Source: PNKC01 sp039917655 (lineage in GTDB: Bacteria; Chloroflexota; Dehalococcoidia; Tepidiformales; Tepidiformaceae). From it: a stretch of DNA of 18,701 nt. Each line of letters opens with the position of its first letter. The first letter of the stretch is position 1. The translations under genes and the position numbers were made by a program. Under the pieces are notes generated by a model. It was given only the letters and a program-made list of their open reading frames with translations, was not told where the DNA came from and made no database searches. Shown here in pieces: positions 1 through 6,608 of the stretch. Location of the stretch: NCBI GenBank assembly GCA_039917655.1, contig JBDSJC010000018.1, positions 1 to 18,701 on the forward strand, read 5' to 3'.

Positions 1-108
1 ACCCGAGTGGTGGTCCACGAACCTAAAGCAGCCTGAGAGCGTCCGCGCCACCGGAGTTTGTAAAATCTCTGTAATTGGGGCGATTAGTCACCCACGCGCA
101 GCTTCTCC

Positions 109-2145
109 GTGGCAAACTCCCTGAGAGCGATGCTGCGGATACGGTGGCCCCACTACTCGCACTCCGCGCCAGTGCCCCAAGCGCCCCCGGAGGCGAGGCC
201 GGGCCGCATGCCGTACCTCCCCGCGCTGGACGGCCTGCGGGCGATTGCCGTCCTCTCCGTGGTCTTTTACCACGCTGGCGTCGCGTGGTTTGGCGGCGGC
301 TACCTCGGCGTCGAAACGTTCTTCGTGATCAGCGGCTACCTCATCACCTCTCTTCTGTTACTCGAACACGAGCGTAGTGGGGGCACGGGCTTCCGGGCGT
401 TTTGGATGCGCCGCGCCCGCCGGCTCTTGCCAGCGCTCGCCCTGGTGGTCATCGCTAGCCTTGTCTACGCGGTCATCTTCTTGCCCGCGGAGGTCGCCGG
501 CCTTCGGAGCGATGCCCTGGCGGCCGCGAGCTACGCCACCAACTGGTATCTGATCTTCGAACACCGGTCGTACTTCGAAAGCCTCGGACGCCCGTCGGCG
601 CTCCAGCATCTCTGGTCGCTCGCCGTCGAGGAGCAGTACTACCTTGTGTGGCCGCTGCTCTTCGCCGGGATGATGCGCGTCTGGCGGCCACGGCTCGTGC
701 TCGCGGTGACGCTTGGCGGCGCGCTCGCCTCCGCTCTGTTGATGGCGTTTCTCTTCGACCCTAACGTGGACCCATCCCGCATCTACTACGGCACCGACAC
801 GCGCGCCGTGGGCCTTCTGCTTGGCAGCGCGCTCGCGTTTTGTTGGCGGCCGTGGCTGCGCCCCGCACGGGAGGAGCGGCTTGGCGCCGGCTTTGTTCTG
901 GATGTTGGCGGCCTGGCCGCGCTCGCGCTTCTTGCCGTCCTTTTCCTGCGGCTCTCCGAAACCAGCGCCTTCCTCTACCGCGGAGGCTTCGTGCTGGCGG
1001 GCGCGGCGGCGGCGGCTGTCATCGCCGTCGCCGTCCACCCGGACGCGCACGTGGTGCCGCGAATTCTCGCGCTCCGGCCCCTGCGTTGGCTGGGCACGCG
1101 CTCCTACGCGATCTATCTCTGGCATTGGCCGGTGATCACGGTCACCCGTCCCGGCCTCGATACGCCGCTCGACGGAATCACCCTCTTCGCACTGCGCCTG
1201 GGCGTGACCCTCGCGTTTGCCGAGCTCTCTTACCGTCTGGTGGAAACACCCGTCCGTACGGGCGCCCTCGGACGCGCCTGGCGCTCGCTGCGGTCGGCGC
1301 ACGGCATGGAACGGCTCTATCACCAGTCCGGCTGGGCGGGCGCTGGGTTGCTGCTCGTGGCCCTTACGCTCTCGGTCGCCGGCGCGCAGGCCGCGGAAAC
1401 ACCGGACTACCTCCTTACCGAGTCCGTCCACATGACGTTCAACACGCCGAACCCGTCCCACGGCCAGCCCGTGAGTGAGATAGTTTCATCGCCCAGCCCG
1501 GCAGTCGAACCCACCCCGCCGCTGCTGCCCGACCCTGCGGCGGCCATCGATTCCACCCCAATCGCCTCCCCTACGCCCGAGGCGGTCGCGACCACCCCGC
1601 CGCCGCCAGTCCCCACGCTGCCTTTGAAGCCTGTCGAGCCGCCCGCACCGCCACCGCCCCCCGCGCCCGCGCTCCCCGCAGGCACTCGCGTGCTGGCGAT
1701 CGGCGATTCGGTGATGCTGGGCGCCGCCTACCAGTTGGGCGCGACCCTCGGCTCGGTTGAAATCGATGCAGCCGTCGGCCGCCAGTCCTCGAGTGCGATC
1801 AGTGTGCTCAACGCCTACCGGGCGGGCGGTGGCCTGCCTTCGGTGGTGATCATTGATATCGGCAACAACGGCACGCTCACGCCACGCCAAATCGACACCG
1901 TGCTGGACGCGTTGGACGGCGTTGCCCGCGTGATCTTCGTGACCGTCCGCGTGGACCGGCCGTGGGAGGAAGGGAACAACGCCAACATCTGGGACGCCCG
2001 CGGCCGGCACCCCACCATCTACATCGCCGATTGGCATGCCGCCAGCACGGGCCACCCGGAGTATTTCCAGGGCGACGGCATCCACCTCCGACCCGACGGC
2101 GCCCAAGCCTTCGCTGACCTCCTCGGAGGCGCGGCGGGCGGATAG
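109..2145 (+). CDS. Membrane acyltransferase-3 / SGNH fusion (OatA/OafA-like O-acetyltransferase)
   Basis: Predicted to move acyl (usually acetyl) groups across the membrane and attach them to cell-envelope polysaccharide or peptidoglycan. Residues about 35-385 are an acyltransferase-3 domain with many hydrophobic helices; the family motifs PALDGLRAIAVL (38-49), FYHAG (His55), LWSLAVEEQYYL (168-179) and YLWHWP (336-341) are visible. One more membrane segment lies near 408-428, then a Pro-rich linker (about 460-525), then a periplasmic SGNH hydrolase-like domain: GDS (Ser534), GNNG (585-588) and DGIH (Asp656, His659), so the Ser-Asp-His set is complete. The 678-aa length fits two-domain OatA-type enzymes. 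The start is uncertain: GTG at 109, ATG at 130, or ATG at 208 (with purine-rich GGAGG/GAGG upstream, just before the conserved domain). A TAAAAT at 61-66 could be a -10 box. The acceptor is not deducible. Family call is firm; substrate is inference. Confidence 0.9.
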   Translation: MANSLRAMLRIRWPHYSHSAPVPQAPPEARPGRMPYLPALDGLRAIAVLSVVFYHAGVAWFGGGYLGVETFFVISGYLITSLLLLEHERSGGTGFRAFWMRRARRLLPALALVVIASLVYAVIFLPAEVAGLRSDALAAASYATNWYLIFEHRSYFESLGRPSALQHLWSLAVEEQYYLVWPLLFAGMMRVWRPRLVLAVTLGGALASALLMAFLFDPNVDPSRIYYGTDTRAVGLLLGSALAFCWRPWLRPAREERLGAGFVLDVGGLAALALLAVLFLRLSETSAFLYRGGFVLAGAAAAAVIAVAVHPDAHVVPRILALRPLRWLGTRSYAIYLWHWPVITVTRPGLDTPLDGITLFALRLGVTLAFAELSYRLVETPVRTGALGRAWRSLRSAHGMERLYHQSGWAGAGLLLVALTLSVAGAQAAETPDYLLTESVHMTFNTPNPSHGQPVSEIVSSPSPAVEPTPPLLPDPAAAIDSTPIASPTPEAVATTPPPPVPTLPLKPVEPPAPPPPPAPALPAGTRVLAIGDSVMLGAAYQLGATLGSVEIDAAVGRQSSSAISVLNAYRAGGGLPSVVIIDIGNNGTLTPRQIDTVLDALDGVARVIFVTVRVDRPWEEGNNANIWDARGRHPTIYIADWHAASTGHPEYFQGDGIHLRPDGAQAFADLLGGAAGG

Positions 2146-2231
2146 GAGCCAAGCGCCCCGAGCTGCCGGCGGTGGCGCTATTCGCCGAGTGGCGGGAGGC
2201 CGTTCGTGGACGCGCTCTGGGCTGTTGGCTG

Positions 2232-3176
2232 TTAACGCGTGATCCCGTCCACCTCGGCCATCTCTTCCGAGGTCAGCCGCCAGTCGCCGGAGGCCACGTT
2301 CTGCTCCACCTGCTCAGGCCGCGTGGCGCCCGCGATGACGCTGGCCACGAACGGCTGACTGGCGAGCCACCCGAAGGCCAGGTCGATCATCGGCTTCCCG
2401 CGCTGGGTTGCGAACGCTTCCAGCTTTTCGAGCGTCTCGTAGTTCTTCGGCGTGAGGATCGCGCTGGCCATCCCCGCCGCCGCGGGACCTGAGAGCCGGG
2501 CGCCCTCGGGCAGGGGCTGGTCCTGCTTATACTTGCCGGTCAGGAAACCGCTCGCCAGCGGGAAGTAGGGGAGGATGCTCAGGCCGTAGGCCTGGCACGC
2601 GGGCACCAGCTCGCGCTCGATGCGGCGGTTGAGCAGGTTGTACTCGTTCTGCGCCGAAACGAACGGGTTGGCGCCGAGCTTCTCCGCCGTGAAGTGCGCC
2701 GCAGCCGTCTGCCAGCCGGCGAAGTTCGAATGCCCGATGTAGCGCACCTTGCCCTGTGTCACCAGGTCGTCGAGCGCCCGCAACGTCTCGTCGATCGGCG
2801 TCTTTGGGTCCGGCGCGTGCATCTGGTAGAGGTCGATGTGGTCCGTCTGGAGCCGCCGCAGGCTGTCCTCCACGGCAGCCATGATGTAGCGGCGAGACCC
2901 GCCGCTCTTCATCGGACCTTCGCCCATCTTCATCGCGAACTTGGTCGCCAGCACCGCTTCGTTCCGGCGGCCCTGCAGCACCTTACCCATAAACTCTTCG
3001 GAGAGACCGTTGCCCCCGTAGACGTCCGCCGTGTCCAGCAGGTTGATGCCGAGGTCGAGCGCCGTGTTGACCACGCGGCCAGTCATTTCGAGGTCCGCCC
3101 GGCGCCCAAAATTGTTGCAGCCCAGGCCAACGACAGAGACCTGTAGCCCGGAGTGTCCGAGGTTTCGATATTCCAT
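2232..3176 (-). CDS. Aldo/keto reductase
   Basis: NAD(P)H-dependent cytosolic oxidoreductase of the (beta/alpha)8 aldo/keto reductase superfamily, 314 aa, the usual length. The catalytic tetrad is visible: Asp48 and Tyr53 in LLDTADVYG, Lys79 in LATKF and His120 in YQMHAPD. GHSNF and the C-terminal cofactor-binding stretch VIAGATRPEQVEQNV are also typical. The opening residues resemble YajO/YhdN-type and potassium-channel-beta-like members, but the substrate cannot be read from sequence. The ATG at 3176 follows AGGA with about 8 nt spacing, and TATACT (3210-3205, minus strand) sits about 28 nt upstream as a plausible -10. The VOC-fold gene lies 69 nt upstream on the same strand, so they may be co-transcribed or separately started. 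It converges on the acyltransferase gene. Confidence 0.92.
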   Translation of the reverse strand: MEYRNLGHSGLQVSVVGLGCNNFGRRADLEMTGRVVNTALDLGINLLDTADVYGGNGLSEEFMGKVLQGRRNEAVLATKFAMKMGEGPMKSGGSRRYIMAAVEDSLRRLQTDHIDLYQMHAPDPKTPIDETLRALDDLVTQGKVRYIGHSNFAGWQTAAAHFTAEKLGANPFVSAQNEYNLLNRRIERELVPACQAYGLSILPYFPLASGFLTGKYKQDQPLPEGARLSGPAAAGMASAILTPKNYETLEKLEAFATQRGKPMIDLAFGWLASQPFVASVIAGATRPEQVEQNVASGDWRLTSEEMAEVDGITR

Positions 3177-3204
3177 GGGGGGAGTCCTTGAGGGAGATGG
3201 GCGG

Positions 3205-3210
3205 AGTATA
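3205..3210 (-). promoter_or_regulatory. Possible -10 box of the aldo/keto reductase gene
   Basis: On the minus strand this hexamer reads TATACT, one base from the TATAAT consensus, and lies about 28 nt before the ATG of the aldo/keto reductase. The hexamer about 17 bp further upstream is GC-rich and does not resemble TTGACA, so this is only half a promoter by sequence. Confidence 0.35.
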
Positions 3211-3245
3211 GCGGCCCTGTTCCGCCCTCGCGCCTGAGAGTTGGC

Positions 3246-3620
3246 TCACGCCCCCAGTAGTTCCAGCGGTTCCAAAAACTCCAGCCGGTTGCCGAACGGG
3301 TCGCGGGCGTAGAAGCGCCGATAGCCGGGGAGCTGCTCGTCCTCTTCGATCCCAACGCCCTCCGCAACGAGCGCCGCTCTGAGTGCGTCGAGTCCATCGG
3401 TGAGGAGCGCCGGGTGTCGACGAAATCGCCCGACCTCCGGTTCGACCCCCATGTGGACCTCCTGCGCGCCGGCCCGGAACCAGCATCCGCCGCGACCGGC
3501 CAGCGATTCCGGCTTAGCAATCTCGGGCATGCCCAGCAGCCCAACATAGAACGCCCTCGCCCGCGGCTCACCGCCAGCCGGCATCGCCAATTGGATGTGC
3601 GCGATCCCGGTGATCGTCAT
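3246..3620 (-). CDS. VOC-family (glyoxalase/bleomycin-resistance fold) protein
   Basis: Small cytosolic protein of the vicinal-oxygen-chelate superfamily, 124 aa, one paired betaalphabetabetabeta module set. The first strand IAHIQLAMPAG carries the usual metal-ligand His8; EVHMG supplies His56; the closing strand DPFGNRLEFLEP carries the usual Glu114. The HPALL...LDAL segment (69-80) is also common in this family. VOC members include lyases, dioxygenases and antibiotic-binding proteins, so no reaction is assigned. The chosen ATG at 3620 has GAGG about 5 nt upstream and begins exactly at the first strand of the domain; the open frame extends upstream to 3800, but that part crosses the terminator of the next gene and looks non-coding. 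Upstream partner of the aldo/keto reductase on the same strand. Confidence 0.85.
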   Translation of the reverse strand: MTITGIAHIQLAMPAGGEPRARAFYVGLLGMPEIAKPESLAGRGGCWFRAGAQEVHMGVEPEVGRFRRHPALLTDGLDALRAALVAEGVGIEEDEQLPGYRRFYARDPFGNRLEFLEPLELLGA

Positions 3621-3672
3621 TCTCGCCTCGCGCTTCATTATCGCCCGGATGGAAACGCCCGCACCACGCACA

Positions 3673-3700
3673 AAGGCCGGGTGCTGTTGCACCCGGCCTT
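3673..3700 (-). terminator. Rho-independent-like terminator hairpin
   Basis: A perfect 11-bp inverted repeat AAGGCCGGGTG / CACCCGGCCTT with a 6-nt loop lies about 30 nt after the stop of the secreted helical-repeat gene (minus strand). The U-tract is short (CTTTG on the minus strand, CTTCTTC on the plus strand). It separates that gene from the VOC-fold gene downstream. Confidence 0.7.
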
Positions 3701-3729
3701 CTTCACGGCGGTGGAACCCAGGAGTGGGG

Positions 3730-4479
3730 TTAGCCGCCGATTGATGGCGAGGGCGAGTCGGCGGTCTCTGGGCCCCCGTGTCGCGGGCCACCCTTGCCAC
3801 CGACCTGGTCGATGTGCGCGTCCAGCTTTGCGGTCGCCTCCGCCAGCCTGGCGTCGGCCTTAACCTGGGTTAGCTTGCCATCAGCGACGGCGTTGTTCAG
3901 CGAGGTCATCAGTTCGCTGGTGAGGAACGTCTTGAGCTGATCCCGTGATTTGCCATTGTCCGTGGCCACGGTGGCGAGCGACTTCCCGCTATGGAGGGCT
4001 GTCTCGAGGGTGGGTTCGTCGATGCCGAGGAACGTTGCGAGCGCGGCCTCATCCATTCCCTTTACTTCGCGGCCCTCGCGCTTGCCGCCATCGTGGCCTG
4101 GCCCGCCGAACCCGAACATGGGAGCGGTCCCGCTGTTGATGCGGGTCGTCATTGCATCGGCCTGGGCCTGCGTGAGCTTGCCGTCGGTCACTGCTTTAGC
4201 GATCTGATCCAGCTGGACGGATTTGAGGGCAGCCGTCAGCTGGGCCTCGCTGATGCCCAGTTTGGTCGCCAGGGCCGTAATGTAGGCTGCCTGGGCTGCC
4301 GCGCGGCCGGCGTTCCCGGCCTGGTCGGCGGCGGTCACGCTCAGGGTGTACGCCCCGTTGGTGTCGGCGCTGGCGGCGCTGGCGCTGCTGCCTTGCGACA
4401 TGAAGACGCTGCCGCCAACGATGGCCGCCATTGACGCCATGCCGGCGCCGAGAGTGAGGAGCTTGCGCTGCTTTTCCAT
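3730..4479 (-). CDS. Secreted helical-repeat protein of unknown function
   Basis: 249-aa exported protein. Residues 1-35 form a signal peptide or anchor (MEKQRKLL, then a small-residue hydrophobic run). The mature part has two related helical segments: LATKLGISEAQLTAAL...DGKLTQAQADAM (70-110) and LATFLGIDEPTLETAL...DGKLTQVKADARL (147-212), joined by a Gly/His/Lys-rich stretch (123-140) and ending in a Gly/His-rich tail. This DGKLTQ-type repeat occurs in poorly characterised secreted proteins of Gram-positives and Chloroflexota; I know of no established function. Start: ATG at 4479 with GGAGA about 7 nt upstream; the longer frame to 4671 runs through low-complexity upstream DNA and is rejected. 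It is followed by a strong hairpin terminator. The His/Gly-rich stretches could bind metal, but this is speculation. Confidence 0.8.
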   Translation of the reverse strand: MEKQRKLLTLGAGMASMAAIVGGSVFMSQGSSASAASADTNGAYTLSVTAADQAGNAGRAAAQAAYITALATKLGISEAQLTAALKSVQLDQIAKAVTDGKLTQAQADAMTTRINSGTAPMFGFGGPGHDGGKREGREVKGMDEAALATFLGIDEPTLETALHSGKSLATVATDNGKSRDQLKTFLTSELMTSLNNAVADGKLTQVKADARLAEATAKLDAHIDQVGGKGGPRHGGPETADSPSPSIGG

Positions 4480-4667
4480 TTCGATTCTCCAGTTCTTGGC
4501 CCGCCGGTTGGTGTTGGTGCCGCCGGGACTCCCTGAAGATTGGTGCTTCAGCGTTGGCGCTTCGTGAGAGCAGCATGTGAGTCTTCTCAGGAAGTGTGGG
4601 GCCTTTACCGTGCGGGTGCTGCGTCCGGGGCGGCGCAGAATTGGTGCGCGAGAGTCGGGCGCCCGGT

Positions 4668-4702
4668 TCATCCTTCGACAGGCTCAGGGTCAGGACGAAC
4701 GG
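4668..4702 (+). repeat. REP-like intergenic element (single copy of the 'CCTTCGACAGGCTCAGG' family)
   Basis: The 17-nt core CCTTCGACAGGCTCAGG at 4672-4688 recurs at 12064-12080 and, with one change, at 12272-12288; its reverse complement is at 11951-11967 and 12159-12175. Flanks GTTCAT and ACGAACGG allow an imperfect hairpin. This core is a widespread intergenic repeat in many bacterial genomes; no function is established. Confidence 0.75.
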
Positions 4703-4735
4703 GGGGCTCGCGCGGTACGAGAGCGGGCGTATCAG

Positions 4736-4775
4736 ACTCAGCACTCAGCACTCAACACTCAGCACTCAGCACTCG
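4736..4775 (+). repeat. Heptamer tandem array (ACTCAGC)n
   Basis: Five full 7-nt units, four ACTCAGC and one ACTCAAC, followed by ACTCG. The same heptamer array, also ending ACTCG, is at 6564-6596, and its inverse complement at 7721-7746. It lies in the gap just before the promoter of the CDGSH gene. Confidence 0.85.
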
Positions 4776-4787
4776 CCCTCGCCCTCG

Positions 4788-4816
4788 TTGCTGGCCGTCC
4801 AACCATTGGCTAAGAT
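4788..4816 (+). promoter_or_regulatory. Probable sigma-70-type promoter of the CDGSH protein gene
   Basis: TTGCTG at 4788-4793 (-35 like) and TAAGAT at 4811-4816 (-10 like) are separated by exactly 17 bp, and the ATG follows 29 nt after the -10 box. No operator is evident. Confidence 0.55.
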
Positions 4817-4845
4817 TGCCTACCAACTAACTCGGAGTAAGCAGC

Positions 4846-5049
4846 ATGGCTGATGTAAGTATTCAGGTCCGCAACAACGGCCCCTACCTCGTCAAAGGGG
4901 GAGTGATGGTGATGGACGCCGACGGTAATTCATTCGAAACCAAAGAGGTCATCGCGCTCTGCCGTTGTGGCCATTCGAACACCAAGCCATTCTGCGATGG
5001 CAGTCACACGGCCGCCGATTTCCAGTCCAGCGTCAAGGCCGGCGGCTAG
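4846..5049 (+). CDS. CDGSH-type iron-sulfur domain protein
   Basis: 67-aa soluble protein that consists almost entirely of one CDGSH domain, expected to bind a [2Fe-2S] cluster with three Cys and one His. The motif is complete: Cys39, Cys41 and Cys50 plus His54 in C-R-C-G-H-S-N-T-K-P-F-C-D-G-S-H. Such proteins are redox or cluster-transfer factors; partner unknown. ATG at 4846 is preceded by GGAG at a good distance and by a clear promoter. The next gene starts 76 nt downstream with its own ribosome site. Confidence 0.93.
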   Translation: MADVSIQVRNNGPYLVKGGVMVMDADGNSFETKEVIALCRCGHSNTKPFCDGSHTAADFQSSVKAGG

Positions 5050-5125
5050 CGAACCGTACCTTTCCCCTCACAGGCATACGCTTCCGCCACGTTCGTGAGG
5101 CCGCGACCTCGCCAGGAGGCTCACC

Positions 5126-5377
5126 ATGCAACCAGTGAAAAAGGCCATGCTTATCCTTGGCGCCCCGCTCGCGTTGGCGGCCATGGCTGGCGGCGCGGTC
5201 GCCTTTGCCAGCCAGACGGGCGGCGCCGAAACGGCCCCAGCTCCCTCGCACTTCCGTTCCCACCAGGTCGGCAATCCAACGCCCGGAGCTGGCGGCGAGG
5301 GCCACGACGGCACAGGCTGCCCGGGCAAGGGCGCTGGCTCCGCCGCCGAGGGCTCGGTCTCGCCGGCCGTTTACTAG
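5126..5377 (+). CDS. Small secreted protein, unknown function
   Basis: 83-aa protein with a strong AGGAGG site 6 nt before the ATG. Residues 1-29 are a signal peptide (MQPVKKAML, hydrophobic core, likely cleavage after AFA). The mature part is about 54 aa, Gly/Ala/Pro-rich, with one Cys in TGCPGKGAG, and shows no domain I recognise. The leader resembles that of the secreted helical-repeat protein at 3730-4479. The good ribosome site and signal peptide support a real gene despite the low-complexity sequence. Confidence 0.65.
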   Translation: MQPVKKAMLILGAPLALAAMAGGAVAFASQTGGAETAPAPSHFRSHQVGNPTPGAGGEGHDGTGCPGKGAGSAAEGSVSPAVY

Positions 5378-5418
5378 GCGCTCACTGGCGGCCGGGGCTG
5401 GTGTTCGTGCCCTCGTCC

Positions 5419-6087
5419 CTAACCCAGCTCCACTGCCGCCTCGGGCATCTGCTTCGCCAGCCGCAGCAGTACGGCGACCCGCGGCAGCGGCGGAAAGACG
5501 AAGGGCCCAACGTTCACCAGGTCGATCGCATCGAACCCCACCTCGGTGAACAGCGCGGCCAGCCGGCCCCAGCCGCGCAGATCGACCTGCGCGCAGCCCG
5601 GCCGCAGGAGCCGAAGGTGCAGCCGGTTCAGCCATTCGCTTTTCACCGGCGCGATATCCATCACCAGGGCTGACCCGCCCGGCGCCAGCACCCGGCAGAC
5701 CTCCTGCGCGAAGGCGTGCGTCACGTCGTCATCGAAGCGGTGCAAGAAGTAGAAGCTGCTAATGGCGTCGAACGAATCGTCGCGAAACGGCAGCTTCTCG
5801 GGCCACCCGAGCAAGTCCACCGGCCCTGGTCCGGCGACCAGGTCAACGGTCACCGGCGGTTCATCGAGTCCCGCGCGGGCAGCTAGCAGGTGTGCATAGG
5901 CTGCCGTCCCGCAGCCGATGTCCAGGTAGCGGCGCCCCGGCGCGAGTTCGAGCAGCGAAATGACGCGCGGCACCTTCGGCGTGATTGCGGCCATCGCCGC
6001 CTGGGAGTTCAGCGCCCGCGCTAGCGGAGCGGTGGGGCCAAAGACCCACCGTTCGCGCGCCTCCCGCGCGGCACGCCGCCGCCGCAT
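5419..6087 (-). CDS. Class I SAM-dependent methyltransferase
   Basis: About 222-aa cytosolic Rossmann-fold methyltransferase of the Methyltransf_11/UbiE-like type. SAM-binding motif I is YLDIGCGTAAY (near residue 55), the acidic end of beta-2 is TVDLV, and the post-motif region LPFRDDSFDAISSFYFLHRF followed by EVCRVLAPGGSALVMDI is classic. The C-terminal half has no substrate signature that I recognise. The start ATG at 6087 shares one base with the stop of the upstream gene (TGATG); a GTG at 6090 is an alternative giving a 4-nt overlap. Either way it is translationally coupled to the unknown gene upstream. Confidence 0.88.
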   Translation of the reverse strand: MRRRRAAREARERWVFGPTAPLARALNSQAAMAAITPKVPRVISLLELAPGRRYLDIGCGTAAYAHLLAARAGLDEPPVTVDLVAGPGPVDLLGWPEKLPFRDDSFDAISSFYFLHRFDDDVTHAFAQEVCRVLAPGGSALVMDIAPVKSEWLNRLHLRLLRPGCAQVDLRGWGRLAALFTEVGFDAIDLVNVGPFVFPPLPRVAVLLRLAKQMPEAAVELG

Positions 6088-6506
6088 CACAGGGCGTACA
6101 CCATGCGCACCCGCTGGCCTGCTGCCTGCGCCACCAGCACCTGTTGAATCAGTGCTCCCGCTTCGATGCCCAACTCCTCGGCGCCACCGCGGCGGGCCAA
6201 CGTTCTCGCCTGCTCGTCACCCTCCAGCGCGGCAACGAGCGCACCGAGCGATTCTCCCAGTCCGGCCGCTTCCTGCCACGCCAACTCCAGCTTCTCGCGG
6301 TCTTCGGGGTCCTCCACCTCGCCGTCGTAGAAGGTCGTCAACGGCCCCATGCGCACGCGGTGCTGGTCGTGCAGCCGGTCCGCCAGGGCGATCAGCGGGT
6401 GCGTCGCCCCAAACCCACGCGACACCGCAAAGGAGACGAACGCGCACAGTCCGGCGCCATCGTTCGGCAACGAGCCCTGCGTCTCCCCGCCTTCAACGTC
6501 CAGCAT
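6087..6506 (-). CDS. Conserved-looking hypothetical protein coupled to a methyltransferase
   Basis: About 139-aa soluble protein, no signal peptide or membrane span, no domain that I recognise. It begins MLDVEGGETQGSLPNDGAG and contains helical, acidic segments (DRLHDQHRVRMGPL, then EDREKLELAWQEAAGLGESLGALVAALEGDEQ, both typical of amphipathic helices). Start is uncertain: ATG at 6506, or GTG at 6515; the frame stays open to 6572 but that part crosses a degenerate repeat and is probably untranslated. No good ribosome site is seen. It runs into the methyltransferase by a one- to four-base overlap, so the two are an operon and may act together. Confidence 0.6.
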   Translation of the reverse strand: MLDVEGGETQGSLPNDGAGLCAFVSFAVSRGFGATHPLIALADRLHDQHRVRMGPLTTFYDGEVEDPEDREKLELAWQEAAGLGESLGALVAALEGDEQARTLARRGGAEELGIEAGALIQQVLVAQAAGQRVRMVYAL

Positions 6507-6518
6507 CAATCGCACCGG

Positions 6519-6552
6519 CCTAGCTTGTAGCTGCTGGCCGCTAGCTTCTAGC
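6519..6552. repeat. Degenerate TAGCTT/CTAGC repeat
   Basis: Low-complexity DNA with two TAGCTT copies and several GCTAG/CTAGC-like words, next to the heptamer array at 6564-6596. It resembles the AGCTAG-type filler sequences found in gaps of repeat-rich genomes. No function inferred. Confidence 0.45.
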
Positions 6553-6563
6553 GGGCGGCGCCT

Positions 6564-6596
6564 TCTCAGCACTCAGCACTCAGCACTCAGCACTCG
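6564..6596 (+). repeat. Heptamer tandem array, second copy
   Basis: One TCTCAGC and three ACTCAGC units followed by ACTCG, the same layout as the array at 4736-4775. It ends 12 nt before the proB start; the inverse array begins 3 nt after the proB stop. Confidence 0.85.
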
Positions 6597-6608
6597 TAAG
6601 CTACCCCC

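Larger units (their letters stand above)
4480..4787. other. Gene-free interval carrying two repeat types
   Basis: No convincing gene. Short open frames on both strands here read through repeats and lack conserved motifs. The interval holds a REP-like element around 4668-4702 and a heptamer array at 4736-4775, both also found elsewhere in the window. It is the upstream region of two divergent genes (secreted helical-repeat protein on the minus strand, CDGSH protein on the plus strand). Confidence 0.6.

Noticed and set aside
1..108. A gene end at the left edge
   Set aside because: No coding frame with support; the region holds only a possible -10 box (TAAAAT at 61-66) before the acyltransferase.
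358..1461. 367-residue minus-strand frame inside the acyltransferase gene
   Set aside because: Highly charged, low-complexity shadow of a transmembrane gene with conserved motifs on the other strand.
2146..2231. Terminator between the convergent acyltransferase and aldo/keto reductase genes
   Set aside because: The 86-bp gap contains GC-rich direct words (GGCTGTTGGCTGTT) but no convincing stem with a T-tract.
4736..4775. CRISPR array
   Set aside because: Heptamer units are directly adjacent with no spacers, and there are no cas genes in the window.
4577..4853. Small plus-strand frames in the gap before the CDGSH gene
   Set aside because: They read through the REP-like element and the heptamer array (LSTQHS-type repeats) and have no conserved content.
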